A DNA stretch of 64,000 bases from Streptomyces sp. NBC_01116. Its GTDB lineage: Bacteria > Actinomycetota > Actinomycetes > Streptomycetales > Streptomycetaceae. The stretch spans positions 186,001 through 250,000 of the forward strand of contig NZ_CP108644.1 in the NCBI RefSeq assembly GCF_041435495.1. The letters are read 5' to 3'. Below are positions 25,822-38,793 of this stretch, in pieces (position 1 is the first letter of the stretch; every line of letters begins with the position of its first letter). The position numbers and the translations under genes were made by a program. The notes beneath the pieces were generated by a model, which was not told where the DNA came from, did no database searches, and saw only the letters and a list, made by a program, of their open reading frames with translations.

Positions 25822-28800
25822 ATGCAATTCGGGGTTCTCGGTTCGTTGGCGGTGTGGACGGGGGACGGACGACCGGTCCGGATCCCGGAGCTCAAAGTCC
25901 GCGCCCTGCTGGCCTGCCTTCTGGCCCACCAGGGACGAGCGGTCTCCGCGGACAGGCTGATCGACTGCCTATGGACCACCCGGCCGTCCAACCCGGCAGG
26001 CGTGCTCCAGAACAAGGTGTGGCAGCTGCGGCGGGCGCTCGAGGACGCCGAGCCGGGCGGCCGGGACCTCGTGGTGTCCCACTCGCCGGGATACCAGCTG
26101 CGGGCGGGCGCCGACGCGGTGGACGCGGACCGGTTCCGCGACCTGATGACACGGTCGCGGGCGACCGAGGACTTCCGGGTGCGCGCCGCCCTGCTGGCGG
26201 ACGCGCTGGCGCTGTGGCGGGGGCCCGCCTTCGCCGATTTCGCGGACGAGGAGTTCACCCGGTCGGCGCGGGACCGGCTGGAGGAGGAGCGGCTGACCGC
26301 GCTGGAGGAGCAGGCCGAGGCCCGGCTGAACCTCGGTGAGAACGCGCTGGTGGCCGACGAACTCGGTGATGTGGTGGACCTGCACCCCCTCAGGGAACGG
26401 CTGCGCGCCGCTCATGTGCGGGCGCTCTACCGTGCGGGTCGGCAGAGTGCGGCCCTCAGCAGCTACGCCGACCTGCGTGAACACCTGGCCGAAACCCTGG
26501 GTCTGGACCCCAGCCCCGAGCTGGCAGCCCTGCACCGGTCGATTCTCACCCAGGATGCGGCGCTGACGGCCGCCCCCGACAGTGCCGCGGCCGGCCCGCC
26601 GACGAACCTGCCGACCGCCCTCACCGGCCTGATCGGCAGGGCCGAGGCGCTCGGCGAGCTACGGGAGCTGCTGGGCGCGAACAGGCTGGTCACGCTCATC
26701 GGTCCGGGCGGGGTGGGCAAGACGCAGCTGGCGCTCTCGACCGCCGCGCAGGTCGGGGCCGAGTTCCCCGGTGGCGTACGGCTGGTCGAGTTCGGTGCGC
26801 TCGAACCCTCCCCGTCGAGTGCCGACCGGGGGAAGGGTGCCGCAGTCACGCAGGTCGCGGTGCACGAGTTGCTCGGGTCGGTTCTCCGGGTCCGGGACGA
26901 CACGGCCTCGGGGCCGGGGTCCGGGGGCGCGGCGCTCTCGATGACCATCCGTGCCGCCCAGGCGCTGGGCGAGCGGCCGGCCCTGCTGGTGTTCGACAAC
27001 TGCGAGCATGTGGTCGGCCCGGTCGCCGAGCTGACCGACCAACTCCTCAAGGCCGCGCCCGCCTTGAGGATCATGGCCACCAGCCAGATACCCCTGGGCA
27101 TCACCGGCGAATACCTCCAGGAGGTGCCGCCGCTGCGAGGGCCCGAGCCCGCGGCGGAGCTCGACCCCGAGTCCGTACGCCGGTACAGCGCGGTGGAGCT
27201 GTTCGTGGCGCGGGCGACCGCGGCGGCCCCGAATTTCGTACTCACCGCGAGCAACGTCGAGGCGGTCGTCTCGATCTGCCGGCGCCTCGACGGCATTCCG
27301 CTGGCCCTGGAGATGGCCGCCACCCGGGTGCGGGCGCTGGGGGTACGCGAGCTGGCGGCGCGCCTGGACGACCGGTTCCGCCTGCTCGCGGTGGGCGCGC
27401 GCAGCGCTCCGGCGCGGCAGCGCACCTTGAGGGCCGTGATCGACTGGAGTTGGGAGCTGCTCGGCGACCAGGAGCGGGTGGCGCTCGGGCGGCTGGCCGT
27501 ACACGCCGACGGCTGCACCCTCGACGCCGCCGAGGAGATCTGCGCGGCGGACGACCTGGACCGTACGGAGGTGCTCGACGTCGTCGCCCGGCTGGTGGAC
27601 TGGTCGCTGGTCGTCATGACCGTCGGGACGGACGGACCCCGGTACCAACTGCTCGAATCGGTCACCGCATACTGCGTCGAACGCCTCGTGGAAAAGGGCG
27701 AGTTCGAGGACCTCCGGCGCAGGCACTGCGACTACTACACCGGTCTCGCCGAGCGCGCCGAGCCGCATCTGCGGGGCCACGGCCAGCGACAGTGGCTGCG
27801 TCGCCTGGACGCCGAGACCGCGAATCTGCGGACCGCGTTCGACTACGCGGCTCAGCTCGGCGACGCCGACTGCGCGCTGCGTCTCGCCAACGCCCTCAGC
27901 TGGTACTGGTACCTGCGCGGCCGGAGCAACGAGGCGAAGCGGTCCCTGACCGTGGCGCTGTCCCTCGGTGGGGCGGCGCCGACCGCGGTGGCCAAGGCCA
28001 CGGCCCTGCTGGGGGGCTTCGAGCTGGTGCTCGGCGGCGTCGCCGACCCGGTGGCGGAGTACCGCACGGCGCTGCGGCCGTACGAGGAGCTGGACGATCC
28101 GGGCGGGCGGGCGCGGGCCGAGTGGTTCCTCGGGTCCAGCCTCTACGGGATCGGCGACGTGGGGCCGAGCGAGGAGCTGGTCCACCGGGCGCTGGCCACC
28201 TTCCGGTCGCTCGGCGACCGCTGGGGTATGGCGGCGGCCCTGGGCAGCAGGACCTTCCACGCGCATCAGCGGGGCGACCTCAACGCGTTGCGGCGGGACG
28301 GCGAGCAGAGCCTCGCGCTCTTCCGTGAGCTGGGCGACCAGTGGGGGCAGCTCCAGGCATCGGTGCCGCTCGGAACGCTGGCCGAGACCGTGGGCGACTA
28401 CCAGCGGGCCGGACGGTTGTACCGGGAGGGCCTGCGGATGGCGGAGGACCTGGGGCTCTGGCCGCAGGCGTCCTTCCAGCTCTCGGGCCTCGGCCGGGTC
28501 GCGCTGTTGACCGGGGACCTGTCTCGGGCCGAGGAGTTCCATGAGCGCGCGGCACGGCTCGCCGCCGGGCAGTCGGACGGCTTCGGGGAGCAGTACGCCG
28601 AGATCGGCCTCGCTCTCGGGGCGCGCCGGGCGGGAGACCTCGACGCGGCCGAGCGGCATCTGACCCGGGTACTCGACCTGCACCGCCAGATGGGTTACGA
28701 GCCGGCCAGGCCCTCGGTGATCCTGGCCGAGCTGGGCTTCGTCGCGGAGGCCCGGGGCGACGCCCCGGCCGCCCTGGCCCTGCAACTGGACGCCCACGCC

Positions 28801-29148
28801 GCCGCCCGCGACACCGGGAACCCGCGGGCGGTGGCGCTGGCGATGGAGGGCCTGGCCGGGGCCCGGTCGCTGGCCGGTCACTTCGAGCACGCGGCCCGCC
28901 TGCTCGGGGCGGCCACGGCGGCCAGGCAGTCGGTCCAGGCACCCCTGCGGGGCGGCGAGCGCTTCGACGTGGACCGCATCACCACCCGGGTCAGGGACGC
29001 GCTGGGCGAGGCCGGCTACCAGGCCGAGTTCGAGCGGGGCAGCGCACCGGCCCCGGAGAAGCATCCGACGGACCCTCCCGGGCTCCCGCCTCACGCTGCG
29101 CGGATACGGGAGCACCCGCCGACGACTGGTCAGCGAACGCCCTGGTGA
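25822..29148 (+). CDS. AfsR-like BTAD/NB-ARC/TPR transcriptional regulator
   Basis: This 1108-residue regulator has four parts. Residues 1-90 are an OmpR-type winged helix (MQFGVLGSLAVW, ALLACLLAHQGRAVSADRLI). Residues 95-245 are a bacterial transcriptional activation domain (ALWRGPAFADF, LREHLAETLGLDPSPELAAL). Residues 280-560 are an NB-ARC ATPase with Walker A GPGGVGKTQLALS, Walker B ALLVFDNCEHV and the GIPLALEMAATRVRAL motif. Residues 620-1080 are TPR-like helical repeats. It senses a signal through ATP-dependent oligomerisation and activates genes, often antibiotic clusters. There is no clear Shine-Dalgarno sequence before ATG 25822, so it may be leaderless or weakly translated. The probable target is the adjacent MFS/reductase pair or the kynurenine cluster; neither is proven. 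Confidence 0.88.
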   Translation: MQFGVLGSLAVWTGDGRPVRIPELKVRALLACLLAHQGRAVSADRLIDCLWTTRPSNPAGVLQNKVWQLRRALEDAEPGGRDLVVSHSPGYQLRAGADAVDADRFRDLMTRSRATEDFRVRAALLADALALWRGPAFADFADEEFTRSARDRLEEERLTALEEQAEARLNLGENALVADELGDVVDLHPLRERLRAAHVRALYRAGRQSAALSSYADLREHLAETLGLDPSPELAALHRSILTQDAALTAAPDSAAAGPPTNLPTALTGLIGRAEALGELRELLGANRLVTLIGPGGVGKTQLALSTAAQVGAEFPGGVRLVEFGALEPSPSSADRGKGAAVTQVAVHELLGSVLRVRDDTASGPGSGGAALSMTIRAAQALGERPALLVFDNCEHVVGPVAELTDQLLKAAPALRIMATSQIPLGITGEYLQEVPPLRGPEPAAELDPESVRRYSAVELFVARATAAAPNFVLTASNVEAVVSICRRLDGIPLALEMAATRVRALGVRELAARLDDRFRLLAVGARSAPARQRTLRAVIDWSWELLGDQERVALGRLAVHADGCTLDAAEEICAADDLDRTEVLDVVARLVDWSLVVMTVGTDGPRYQLLESVTAYCVERLVEKGEFEDLRRRHCDYYTGLAERAEPHLRGHGQRQWLRRLDAETANLRTAFDYAAQLGDADCALRLANALSWYWYLRGRSNEAKRSLTVALSLGGAAPTAVAKATALLGGFELVLGGVADPVAEYRTALRPYEELDDPGGRARAEWFLGSSLYGIGDVGPSEELVHRALATFRSLGDRWGMAAALGSRTFHAHQRGDLNALRRDGEQSLALFRELGDQWGQLQASVPLGTLAETVGDYQRAGRLYREGLRMAEDLGLWPQASFQLSGLGRVALLTGDLSRAEEFHERAARLAAGQSDGFGEQYAEIGLALGARRAGDLDAAERHLTRVLDLHRQMGYEPARPSVILAELGFVAEARGDAPAALALQLDAHAAARDTGNPRAVALAMEGLAGARSLAGHFEHAARLLGAATAARQSVQAPLRGGERFDVDRITTRVRDALGEAGYQAEFERGSAPAPEKHPTDPPGLPPHAARIREHPPTTGQRTPW

Positions 29149-29337
29149 CGGTGCGAACCGCCCCGGTCAGCTCGTCCGGGATCCCCGGAACGTGTTGCTC
29201 TCGCTCTGCGCCAGGCGGGGTACGAGAACAGATCACCGCGAGGGTCAGCACTCGAAGACTCCGGAGCAGCGCCCGAGCCGCGCAACCATCCACCACAGCA
29301 CCGCTTTCCCGGACGCTCCCGCCAGGACTGACCCTCT
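29149..29337. other. convergent intergenic region
   Basis: Lies between the stop codons of the AfsR-like gene and the reverse-strand LysR gene. No gene or strong hairpin is seen. Confidence 0.4.
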
Positions 29338-30285
29338 TCAACGGTCCACCGGGGTCCCGTCGAGTGTCTCGCGCAGCAGAACCGCCTCCTGGTCGAGGTG
29401 GTGGAGCAGCGCCTGGAGGGCGGGGGTGCGTGTCCGGTGTGCTGCTTCGGTGGTGCCCACCGTACGGCCCACCGAGGGGAGTTCGACCGGGAGCGCGGCG
29501 AGGTGCTCGTCCTCGCGCAGGACCAGTTCGGGCAGGAGCGCCACCATGTCGGTCTGGAGCAGCAGCGCCCGCATGGTGAGGATGGAGGTGCACTCGACGC
29601 GGTCCGCGGGCGGTGTGAGGCCCCGGTCGACGAAGACGGCGCCGAGTTCCTGGCGCAGGGCGGTCTGCTCGACGGGCAGGATCCAGGGGAATCCGAGGGT
29701 GTCCGCGAGTGTGAGGACCACGGCGTCGAGGAGCGGGTGGCCCGAGCGGACGGCGAGCCTGATCGGCTCCCGGTAGAGCTTCCGTTGGCGCAGCCCGTCC
29801 CCTTCCGTGGGGGTCGATCCCACTCGTCCCACGATGACGTCCAGTTCACCTGCCAGCAGTGCCGGGTGGAGGACGTCCGGGGTCCCCTCCCGTACGACGA
29901 CGGTGAGCCGGGGTCGTTCCCGTTTGAGCCCTGCGACCGCCCGGGGCAGGAGCACATTGGCTCCGGCCAGCAAGGTGCCCACGGTCACGGTGCCGTCCAG
30001 TCCCTGACGGAGTCCGGTGAGGTGGTCCCCGGCCCGGCGGATCTCGGCGACCACGGCGCGGGCGTGTTCCGTCAGGGCTTCGCCGTAGACGGTGGGCCGC
30101 ATCCCGCGCGGTACACGGACGAAGAGCGGCAGGTCCGCGATGACCTCCAGTTCGTGGAGGGTGCGGGTCGCGGCCGGCTGGGTGAGGTGCAGCGATTCCG
30201 CGGCCCGTACGACGCTCCCGTGCTCGTACACGGCGATGAGCAGGATCAGGTGCCGGAACTTCAACCGGCCGTCCAGGAGGTCCAT
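29338..30285 (-). CDS. LysR-family regulator of the 3-hydroxyanthranilate operon
   Basis: This 315-residue LysR protein has an N-terminal helix-turn-helix (LKFRHLILLIAVYEHGSVVR, LHLTQPAATRTLHELE) followed by a type 2 periplasmic-binding-fold effector domain (VTVGTLLAGANVLLPRAVAG, AGELDVIVGRVG, MVALLPELVL). The KFRHL opening and overall layout resemble PcaQ/GbpR regulators of aromatic catabolism. It probably binds a pathway intermediate and activates the divergent operon. The start at ATG 30285 is chosen for GGAAGGAGC eight nt upstream; the frame is open to 30453 without support. It is transcribed away from the catabolic operon across a 171-nt shared control region. Confidence 0.85.
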   Translation of the reverse strand: MDLLDGRLKFRHLILLIAVYEHGSVVRAAESLHLTQPAATRTLHELEVIADLPLFVRVPRGMRPTVYGEALTEHARAVVAEIRRAGDHLTGLRQGLDGTVTVGTLLAGANVLLPRAVAGLKRERPRLTVVVREGTPDVLHPALLAGELDVIVGRVGSTPTEGDGLRQRKLYREPIRLAVRSGHPLLDAVVLTLADTLGFPWILPVEQTALRQELGAVFVDRGLTPPADRVECTSILTMRALLLQTDMVALLPELVLREDEHLAALPVELPSVGRTVGTTEAAHRTRTPALQALLHHLDQEAVLLRETLDGTPVDR

Positions 30286-30339
30286 CGCAGCGGGCTCCTT
30301 CCGGGTACGGAGGGCGGTTCCACCGTGCCATACCAGGAT

Positions 30340-30385
30340 TGTTATAGCTGACGCGCCGATTGGCATTGGATCGGCATAGCTGGGC
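30340..30385. promoter_or_regulatory. candidate LysR operator in the divergent promoter region
   Basis: CCGAT (30356-30360) and ATCGG (30370-30374) form an interrupted palindrome with a 9-nt centre, giving an AT..AT-spaced LysR box pattern. ATAGCTG occurs as a direct repeat at 30344-30350 and 30376-30382, 32 bp apart, about three helical turns. Both lie between the LysR gene and the dehydrogenase start, where a LysR tetramer would bind. The assignment rests on position and symmetry only. Confidence 0.5.
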
Positions 30386-30456
30386 GGGTGCACTATACCG
30401 GCACACCCGGGGGCAATTTTCGGACATGCCCTGGCTCGATGACGGAGGTCCACAGC

Positions 30457-31884
30457 GTGAGTTCACCCGTGCGGCATTACGTAGGAGGCGGATTCGACGC
30501 GTCCGGCGTGCCGCTCCCGCTCGTCGACCCGGTCACCGGGCGTGTTGCCGGCGAGGTACCGCAGGCGTCCCGGGAGGTGGTCGACCGGGCGGTTCGCGCG
30601 GCCCGGGAGGCGCTGCGCGGGCCCTGGGCGGTATGGAGCCCGGCCGAGCGGTCGCAGTTGCTGCACCGGATCGCCGACGGGATCGAGCGGCGCTTCGATG
30701 AGTTCGTCGCGGCCGAGTGCGCCGACACCGGCAAGCCGCGCGCTCTGGCCTCGACGGTCGACATCCCCCGGGCCGTGGCCAACTTTCGCTCCTACGCGGG
30801 GCTCCTGACCGGGCGGGGCGAGCGGTCCTGGCACACCGCCACCCCGGACGGCCGCGGCGCGCTGAACTACACCGTCCACAAGCCGCTCGGCGTCGTCGCG
30901 GTGATCTCGCCGTGGAACCTGCCGCTGCTCCTGCTCAGTTGGAAGGTCGCGCCCGCCCTCGCGACCGGCAACACGGTGGTGGCCAAGCCGTCCGAACTCA
31001 CCCCCGGCACGGCCTGTCTGCTGGCCGAGGTGCTGGCCGAGGCGGAGGTTCCGCCGGGCGTCTTCAACCTCGTGCACGGCCCGGGCGCGGACGCGGCCGG
31101 CCAGTGGCTCACCGAGCATCCCGGGGTGGACGCCGTCGCCTTCACGGGCGAGTCGCGCACCGGATCGATGATCATGCGGGCGGCCGCGGACCGATTGGCG
31201 CCGGTCTCCTTCGAACTGGGCGGCAAGAACGCCGGACTCGTCTTCGCCGACGCGGATCTTGAGCAGGCGGTCGCGGGCACCCTCCGCTCGGCCTTCACCC
31301 ACAGCGGGCAGGTCTGTCTGTGCACCGAGCGGTTGTACGTGCAGCGGCCCGTCTTCGACGCGTTCGCCGCTGCGCTCGCCGCGGGCGCGAAGGAACTTTC
31401 CGGCTACGGCCCGATGGTCTCCGCCGCCCACCGGGACAAGGTCCTGGGCCACCTGGAGAGGGCCGCCGCCGACGGGGAGGTCCTGGCGGGCGGCGGCGTG
31501 CCGCGCTTCGGGGACGAGCGGGACGGCGGCTTCTGGGTGGAACCCACCGTGCTGGCCGGACTACCGGAGGACCACCCGGCGGTACGGGACGAGATCTTCG
31601 GCCCGGTGGTACACCTCGCGCCGTTCGACACCGAGGACGAGGCGTTGGCCCTCGCCAACGCCGGCCCGTACGGACTGGCCGCCACGGTGTGGACCGGTGA
31701 CGTGAGCCGTGCCCACCGCGTCGCCCCCGCCCTGGAGGTCGGCACAGCCTGGGTCAACACCTGGAACCTGCGAGACCTCCGTACGCCCTTCGGCGGCGTG
31801 AAGGCTTCCGGGATCGGCCGTGAGGGCGGCGACCACTCCCTCGACTTCTTCTCCGAACCGATGAATGTGTGCGTGAAGCTGTGA
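30457..31884 (+). CDS. 2-aminomuconate semialdehyde dehydrogenase
   Basis: This 475-residue NAD-dependent aldehyde dehydrogenase has [15 protein letters not shown] (oxyanion Asn), [11 protein letters not shown] (general-base Glu) and [12 protein letters not shown] (nucleophilic Cys). It most resembles AmnC/PraB-type aminomuconic or hydroxymuconic semialdehyde dehydrogenases. In this operon it would oxidise 2-aminomuconate semialdehyde, made by the downstream decarboxylase, to 2-aminomuconate. The start at GTG 30457 is preferred because GGAGG lies 8 nt upstream; ATG 30439 is the alternative. It is the first gene of the operon and overlaps the next by 4 nt (GTGA). Confidence 0.85.
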   Translation: MSSPVRHYVGGGFDASGVPLPLVDPVTGRVAGEVPQASREVVDRAVRAAREALRGPWAVWSPAERSQLLHRIADGIERRFDEFVAAECADTGKPRALASTVDIPRAVANFRSYAGLLTGRGERSWHTATPDGRGALNYTVHKPLGVVAVISPWNLPLLLLSWKVAPALATGNTVVAKPSELTPGTACLLAEVLAEAEVPPGVFNLVHGPGADAAGQWLTEHPGVDAVAFTGESRTGSMIMRAAADRLAPVSFELGGKNAGLVFADADLEQAVAGTLRSAFTHSGQVCLCTERLYVQRPVFDAFAAALAAGAKELSGYGPMVSAAHRDKVLGHLERAAADGEVLAGGGVPRFGDERDGGFWVEPTVLAGLPEDHPAVRDEIFGPVVHLAPFDTEDEALALANAGPYGLAATVWTGDVSRAHRVAPALEVGTAWVNTWNLRDLRTPFGGVKASGIGREGGDHSLDFFSEPMNVCVKL

Positions 31885-32726
31885 GTACGACGGACGACAC
31901 CGTGCCCGGGACGGGCACCCCACGCGACCCGGTGGCGGATGCCGCCGAGCGGCTCCACGAGGCGCACCGCACGGGCGTTCCGTGTGCACCGGTCCGCGAC
32001 CTCCTGCCGCCCGGTGACCTGGAGGCCGCCTACGCCGTCCAGTCCCTCCTGACCGAAAGGCGCCTCGCCCTGGGCCGGCGCGTCACGGGGTGGAAGATCG
32101 GCCTCACCTCAACCGCGGTACAGCGGCAACTCGGAGTCGAAACACCGGACTTCGGTGCCCTCCTCGACGACACCGCCGTACCGGACGGCGCCGAGGTCCC
32201 CTGGGGCTCGGTGCTCCAGCCCAGGGCGGAGGCCGAGGTCGCCCTGGTCCTCGAAAGTGACCTCGTGCACGAGCGGCACACGGTGGCCGACGTGATCCGC
32301 GCGACCGCTTTCGTGCTGCCCGCCATCGAGGTGGTCGGCAGCCGGATCCGCGACTGGGACATCTCCGCCGTGGACACCGTCGCCGACAACGCCTCCAGCG
32401 GTGCGTATGTGCTGGGCACGCGGCCCGTACTCCTGCGGGACCTCGATCTGCGGTCCGCCGGCATGGTGTTGGAGCGCCGCGGCGAGCCCGTCTCCACCGG
32501 TGTGGGTGTCGCCTGCCTCGGAAACCCACTGCACGCGGCCGTCTGGCTGGCGGACACGCTCGTCCGGCTCGGCAGTCCGCTGCGGGCCGGGGACACGGTG
32601 CTCACCGGCGCGCTCGGTCCCATGGCCGCCGTCGAGCCGGGTGATGTGTTCGAGGCCCGGATCGACGGCCTCGGATCGGTGCGCGCGGCATTCGGGCGCA
32701 CCGACGCGGAAGGAGCGCTCCGATGA
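31881..32726 (+). CDS. 2-oxopent-4-enoate hydratase
   Basis: This 281-residue member of the fumarylacetoacetase-like hydratase/decarboxylase group (MhpD/AmnF type) carries [54 protein letters not shown] (metal-binding Glu pair) and [18 protein letters not shown]. It adds water to 2-oxopent-4-enoate to give 4-hydroxy-2-oxovalerate. The following gene is a paralogue; I assign this one as hydratase because of the LG.P..AVxWLA region and gene order, with some risk that the two are swapped. The GTG 31881 start overlaps the dehydrogenase stop, indicating translational coupling. Confidence 0.78.
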   Translation: MSTTDDTVPGTGTPRDPVADAAERLHEAHRTGVPCAPVRDLLPPGDLEAAYAVQSLLTERRLALGRRVTGWKIGLTSTAVQRQLGVETPDFGALLDDTAVPDGAEVPWGSVLQPRAEAEVALVLESDLVHERHTVADVIRATAFVLPAIEVVGSRIRDWDISAVDTVADNASSGAYVLGTRPVLLRDLDLRSAGMVLERRGEPVSTGVGVACLGNPLHAAVWLADTLVRLGSPLRAGDTVLTGALGPMAAVEPGDVFEARIDGLGSVRAAFGRTDAEGALR

Positions 32727-33492
32727 ACATCACAGCCCTGGCCGAGTCCATCGACCGTGCGGCGTTGGACGCACGTCCGCTGCCGGGCGGTGCCACCGGA
32801 CTGGCCGACACCGCCGAGGCGTACGCAGTGCAGAACGCCCTGATCGTGCGGCGCCTGGACCGCGGCGACCGGCTCACCGGCTTCAAGCTCGGTTTCACCA
32901 GTCTCGCCAAGATGCGGCAGATGGGCGTTGCGGACCTGATCCACGGACGGCTCACGGATCGGATGGAGATCCCCGACGGGGGGCAGTGCGACATCTCGGG
33001 GCTGATCCATCCGCGGGTCGAGCCGGAAGTGGCGTTCCTCCTGGGCGACACCCTGCGTCCGGGTGCCGATCCGTCGGCGGCCGTCGCGGCGGTGGCGCCC
33101 GCGCTGGAGGTCATCGACTCCCGGTACGACGGCTTCCGGTTCTCCCTGCCCGAGGTGATCGCCGACAACACCTCGGCCGCGGCCTACGCCGTGGGCCCGT
33201 GGAGCGAACCGGGCCCCCCGAGCGCGCTGGGAAACCTGGGCGTCCTGCTGGAACTCGACGGACGCCCGGTGGAGACCGGTTCCACCGCGGCGATCCTCGG
33301 ACATCCGCTGCGCGCCCTCGCGGCGGCGGCCCGGCTCGCCGGTTCGCTGGAGCCGGGCACCGTGATCCTCGCCGGCGCGGCGACCGCCGCCGTACCGCTG
33401 CGACCCGGTGCGCATGTACGGGCGTCGGTCACGGGACTCGGTGCCGTCCAGTTCACCGCCACCACCGCCCCGGCCGTCACCGAGGAGGACGC

Positions 33493-33496
<4 letters not shown>
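32723..33496 (+). CDS. 4-oxalocrotonate decarboxylase
   Basis: This 257-residue paralogue of the preceding gene has [38 protein letters not shown] (metal-binding Glu residues) and [20 protein letters not shown], a decarboxylase-type active-site segment. It converts 2-oxo-3-hexenedioate (4-oxalocrotonate) to 2-oxopent-4-enoate and CO2. In related pathways the decarboxylase and hydratase form a complex that channels the unstable enol product; tandem overlapping genes (ATGA) suit that. The ATG 32723 start overlaps the upstream stop by 4 nt and is preceded by GGAAGGAGC. Confidence 0.8.
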
Positions 33497-35514
<2,018 letters not shown>

Positions 35515-35518
<4 letters not shown>

Positions 35519-36432
35519 AGGCAGCCGTGATCGGATCGGGCAACATCGGCACCGATCTCCTCATCAAGATCATCAGAGGGTCGGGGAACGTCACCGCCGC
35601 CGCGATGATCGGCATCGACCCGGAGTCGGAAGGGCTCGCACGGGCCCGCCGCCTCTCCGTGCCCACCAGCGCGGACGGAGTGGCCGGGCTCCTGGCCCTC
35701 GACGGATTCGACGAGATCGACGTGATCTTCGACGCCACGTCCGCCGCCGCCCACCACCGCAACGCCGCGGCCCTCGCGCCGTACGGCAAGACGATCGTCG
35801 ACCTGACCCCCGCGGCGATCGGCCCGTACGTCGTACCGTCCGTCAACCTCGACGAGCACCTCGACGCACCCAACGTCAACATGGTCACCTGCGGCGGCCA
35901 GGCCACCGTTCCCATCGTCGCCGCCGTATCGGCGGTGGCACCGGTCCACTACGCGGAGATCGTCGCCTCGATCTCCTCCCGGTCGGCCGGCCCGGGCACC
36001 CGCGCCAACATCGACGAGTTCACCGAGACCACCTCCCGCGCCCTCGAACAGGTGGGCGGCGCGACCCGTGGCAAGGCGATCATCGTGCTCAACCCCGCCG
36101 AACCACCGCTGTTGATGCGCGACACCGTCCACTGCGTCGTCAACGACTGCGATCCCCAGCAGGTGGCCGCCTCCATCCACGCGATGGTCGACTCCGTCGC
36201 CGCCTACGTACCCGGCTACCGGCTCAAGCAGGAGCCCCAGTTCCGCGCCCTGGCGTCCGGCGATCCGCTGACGGCACTCGGCCCCGGCGGGCGGCTCCTC
36301 GTCTCCGTCTACCTGGAGGTCGAGGGCGCCGCCCACCACCTCCCGGCCTACGCCGGAAACCTCGACATCATGACCTCCGCCGCGCTGCGCACCGCCGAGC
36401 GCCTGGCCGAACGGAACCGGGCCCCCCGATGA
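35515..36432 (+). CDS. acetaldehyde dehydrogenase (acetylating)
   Basis: This 305-residue protein of the MhpF/DmpF family starts [20 protein letters not shown] (Rossmann NAD site) and has [18 protein letters not shown] with the catalytic Cys around residue 127. The [19 protein letters not shown] signature follows. It oxidises acetaldehyde with CoA and NAD to acetyl-CoA and forms a channelling complex with the aldolase encoded next. It overlaps both neighbours by 4 nt. Confidence 0.92.
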
Positions 36433-37493
36433 CCAAGGTCTACGTCCAGGACGTCACCCTGCGGGACGGCATGCACGCCGTGTCGCACCGCTACACCCTC
36501 GAACAGGTCCGGGCGATCGCCGCCGCTCTCGAAGCAGCCGGTGTCGACGCGATCGAAGTCGCCCACGGCGACGGCCTGTCCGGCTCGTCCGTCACCTACG
36601 GCCCCGGCGCACACACCGACGCGGAGTGGCTGGAAGCCGCGGCCGACGTGCTCGACCGCGCCAGGCTCACCACCCTGCTGCTGCCCGGCATCGGCACCGC
36701 CGACGATCTGCGCCGTGCCCACTCCCTCGGCGTCACCTCCGTGCGCGTCGCCACCCACTGCACCGAGGCGGACATCTCCGCCCAGCACATCGGCCTGGCC
36801 CGCGAACTGGGCATGGACGTGTCGGGCTTCCTGATGATGTCCCACCTGGCCCCGCCCGCCGAACTGGCAGCACAGGCCCGCCTCATGGAGTCGTACGGCG
36901 CACACTGCGTCTACGTCACCGACTCCGGCGGCCGGTTGACCATGGACGGCGTACGGGACCGGGTCCTCGCCTACCGCGACGCCCTCGACCCGGCCACCGA
37001 GATCGGCATCCACGCCCACCACAACCTCGGCCTGGGCGTGGCCAACAGCATCGTGGCGGTGGAAGCGGGGGCGTACCGCGTCGACGCCTCCCTCGCCGGG
37101 CAGGGCGCCGGCGCCGGCAACGCGCCGTTGGAGCCGACGGTGGCGGTGTTCGACCTGATGGGCTGGGAACACGGCTGCACGCTGTTCCCGCTCATGGACG
37201 CCGCCGAGGAGCTCGTACGACCGACGCAGGACCGACCCGTGCGCGTCGACCGGGAGACCCTCACCCTCGGGTACGCCGGGGTGTACTCCAGCTTCCTGCG
37301 GCACGCCGAGAACACGGCCCTCCGCCACCGGCTCGACACCCGCGACCTGCTGGTCGAGGCCGGACGGCGGCGGCTGGTCGGCGGGCAGGAGGACCTGCTC
37401 ACGGACATCGCGCTCGATCTCGCCGGGCACCGCGATTCCTCCCCCGCCCCCGGGCGCGCCCCCTCACACGACGACGGAGACACTCCATGCTGA
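36429..37493 (+). CDS. 4-hydroxy-2-oxovalerate aldolase
   Basis: This 354-residue class II pyruvate aldolase (MhpE/DmpG type) has [17 protein letters not shown] (metal-binding Asp and catalytic Arg/His), [14 protein letters not shown] and [20 protein letters not shown] (His-x-His metal ligands). It splits 4-hydroxy-2-oxovalerate to pyruvate and acetaldehyde, the last carbon-carbon cleavage of the pathway. Ends with a 20-residue acidic/proline tail. It overlaps the dehydrogenase by 4 nt and kynureninase by 7 nt. Confidence 0.92.
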   Translation: MTKVYVQDVTLRDGMHAVSHRYTLEQVRAIAAALEAAGVDAIEVAHGDGLSGSSVTYGPGAHTDAEWLEAAADVLDRARLTTLLLPGIGTADDLRRAHSLGVTSVRVATHCTEADISAQHIGLARELGMDVSGFLMMSHLAPPAELAAQARLMESYGAHCVYVTDSGGRLTMDGVRDRVLAYRDALDPATEIGIHAHHNLGLGVANSIVAVEAGAYRVDASLAGQGAGAGNAPLEPTVAVFDLMGWEHGCTLFPLMDAAEELVRPTQDRPVRVDRETLTLGYAGVYSSFLRHAENTALRHRLDTRDLLVEAGRRRLVGGQEDLLTDIALDLAGHRDSSPAPGRAPSHDDGDTPC

Positions 37494-38722
37494 CCGAACG
37501 CGCCACCGCACTCGACGCCGCCGACCCCCTCGCCCACGTCCGCGCCCGCTTCCTCCTCCCCGAAGGCGTCGTCTACCTCGACGGCAACTCCCTGGGCGCC
37601 CTCCCCGCCGCCGTCCCGGCGGTCGTCGAGGACGCCGTGCACCGCCAGTGGGGCACCGACCTGATCCGTTCCTGGAACGGCAACGGCTGGTGGGAGGCGC
37701 CGACCCGGACCGGCGACGCACTCGGCCGGCTGATCGGCGCGGCCCCCGGACAGACGGTCGTCGGCGACTCCACCAGCGTCCAGCTCTTCAACACCCTGCT
37801 GGCCGCCGCCCGGATGCGCCCCGGACGCCGACTGCTCCTGACCGATCCCGACCACTTCCCCACCGACCAGTACATCGCCGACTCGGTGGGCCGGCTCCTC
37901 GGGCTCGACGTCCGCCGCATACCGGCCCGCGAGGCCGCCGCGGTGCTGGCCGCCGAGGCCGGGAACGTCGCCGTGGCGGCCTACGCCCCGGTGGACTACC
38001 GCACCGGCGAGCTGTACGACATGACCGCGCTCACCGCCGCCGCGCACGCAGCCGGTGCCCTGGTGCACTGGGACCTGTGCCACGCGGCGGGCGCCCTCCC
38101 CGTCGAACTCGACGCCATCGAGGCGGACTTCGCGGTCGGCTGCGGCTACAAGTACCTCTCCGGCGGCCCCGGGGCGCCCGCGTTCGCCTATGTCGCCCGG
38201 CGGCACCAGCCGGACTTCGACCACCCCCTCACCGGCTGGCACGGACACGCGAAGCCGTTCGCCATGGCAGACACGTACACGCCTGGGGCGGACATCAGCC
38301 GGGCCCGGATCAGCACTCCGCCGCTCCTGTCGCTCCTCGCCCTCGAAGCCGCGCTGACCGCCTTCGACGGAGTCGACATGACGGCCGTACGGGAGAAGAA
38401 CCTCTCCCTGACCGGGTTCTTCCAGGAGTGCGCCGACGAACTCCTCGACGGCCTCGGCTTCACCATGGCCACCCCGCGCGACCCGGCCCGCCGCGGCAGC
38501 CAGGTCGCCCTGCGCCACCCGGAGGCGTACCCGCTGGTGGCCGCGCTCACCGCCCGCGGTGTGATCGGCGACATGCGTGCCCCGGACCTGCTCCGGTTCG
38601 GATTCAACGCCCTCTACGTCACCCACGCGGACGTCCTGCACGCCGTCCGCGAACTGCTCTCCGTCGTGACCGACGGCGACCACCACAGCCCCGAATTCCG
38701 GCAGCGCCCCACCGTCACCTGA
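37487..38722 (+). CDS. kynU: kynureninase
   Basis: This 411-residue PLP enzyme of aminotransferase fold has [13 protein letters not shown] at residue 28, [31 protein letters not shown] (the Lys in YKY forms the PLP Schiff base) and [19 protein letters not shown] near the C-terminus. It hydrolyses kynurenine or 3-hydroxykynurenine to (3-hydroxy)anthranilate and alanine, feeding the dioxygenase. ATG 37487 follows ACGGAG and overlaps the aldolase stop by 7 nt. No tryptophan dioxygenase, formamidase or kynurenine monooxygenase gene is in the window, so the substrate must come from elsewhere in the cell or outside. Confidence 0.92.
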   Translation: MLTERATALDAADPLAHVRARFLLPEGVVYLDGNSLGALPAAVPAVVEDAVHRQWGTDLIRSWNGNGWWEAPTRTGDALGRLIGAAPGQTVVGDSTSVQLFNTLLAAARMRPGRRLLLTDPDHFPTDQYIADSVGRLLGLDVRRIPAREAAAVLAAEAGNVAVAAYAPVDYRTGELYDMTALTAAAHAAGALVHWDLCHAAGALPVELDAIEADFAVGCGYKYLSGGPGAPAFAYVARRHQPDFDHPLTGWHGHAKPFAMADTYTPGADISRARISTPPLLSLLALEAALTAFDGVDMTAVREKNLSLTGFFQECADELLDGLGFTMATPRDPARRGSQVALRHPEAYPLVAALTARGVIGDMRAPDLLRFGFNALYVTHADVLHAVRELLSVVTDGDHHSPEFRQRPTVT

Positions 38723-38793
38723 TTCGGCCCGCGCGCCCGCCCCAGGGGCACACGGCACGTCCCGCTCCCCTCCAGCTCCGATTGGACCGTCAG

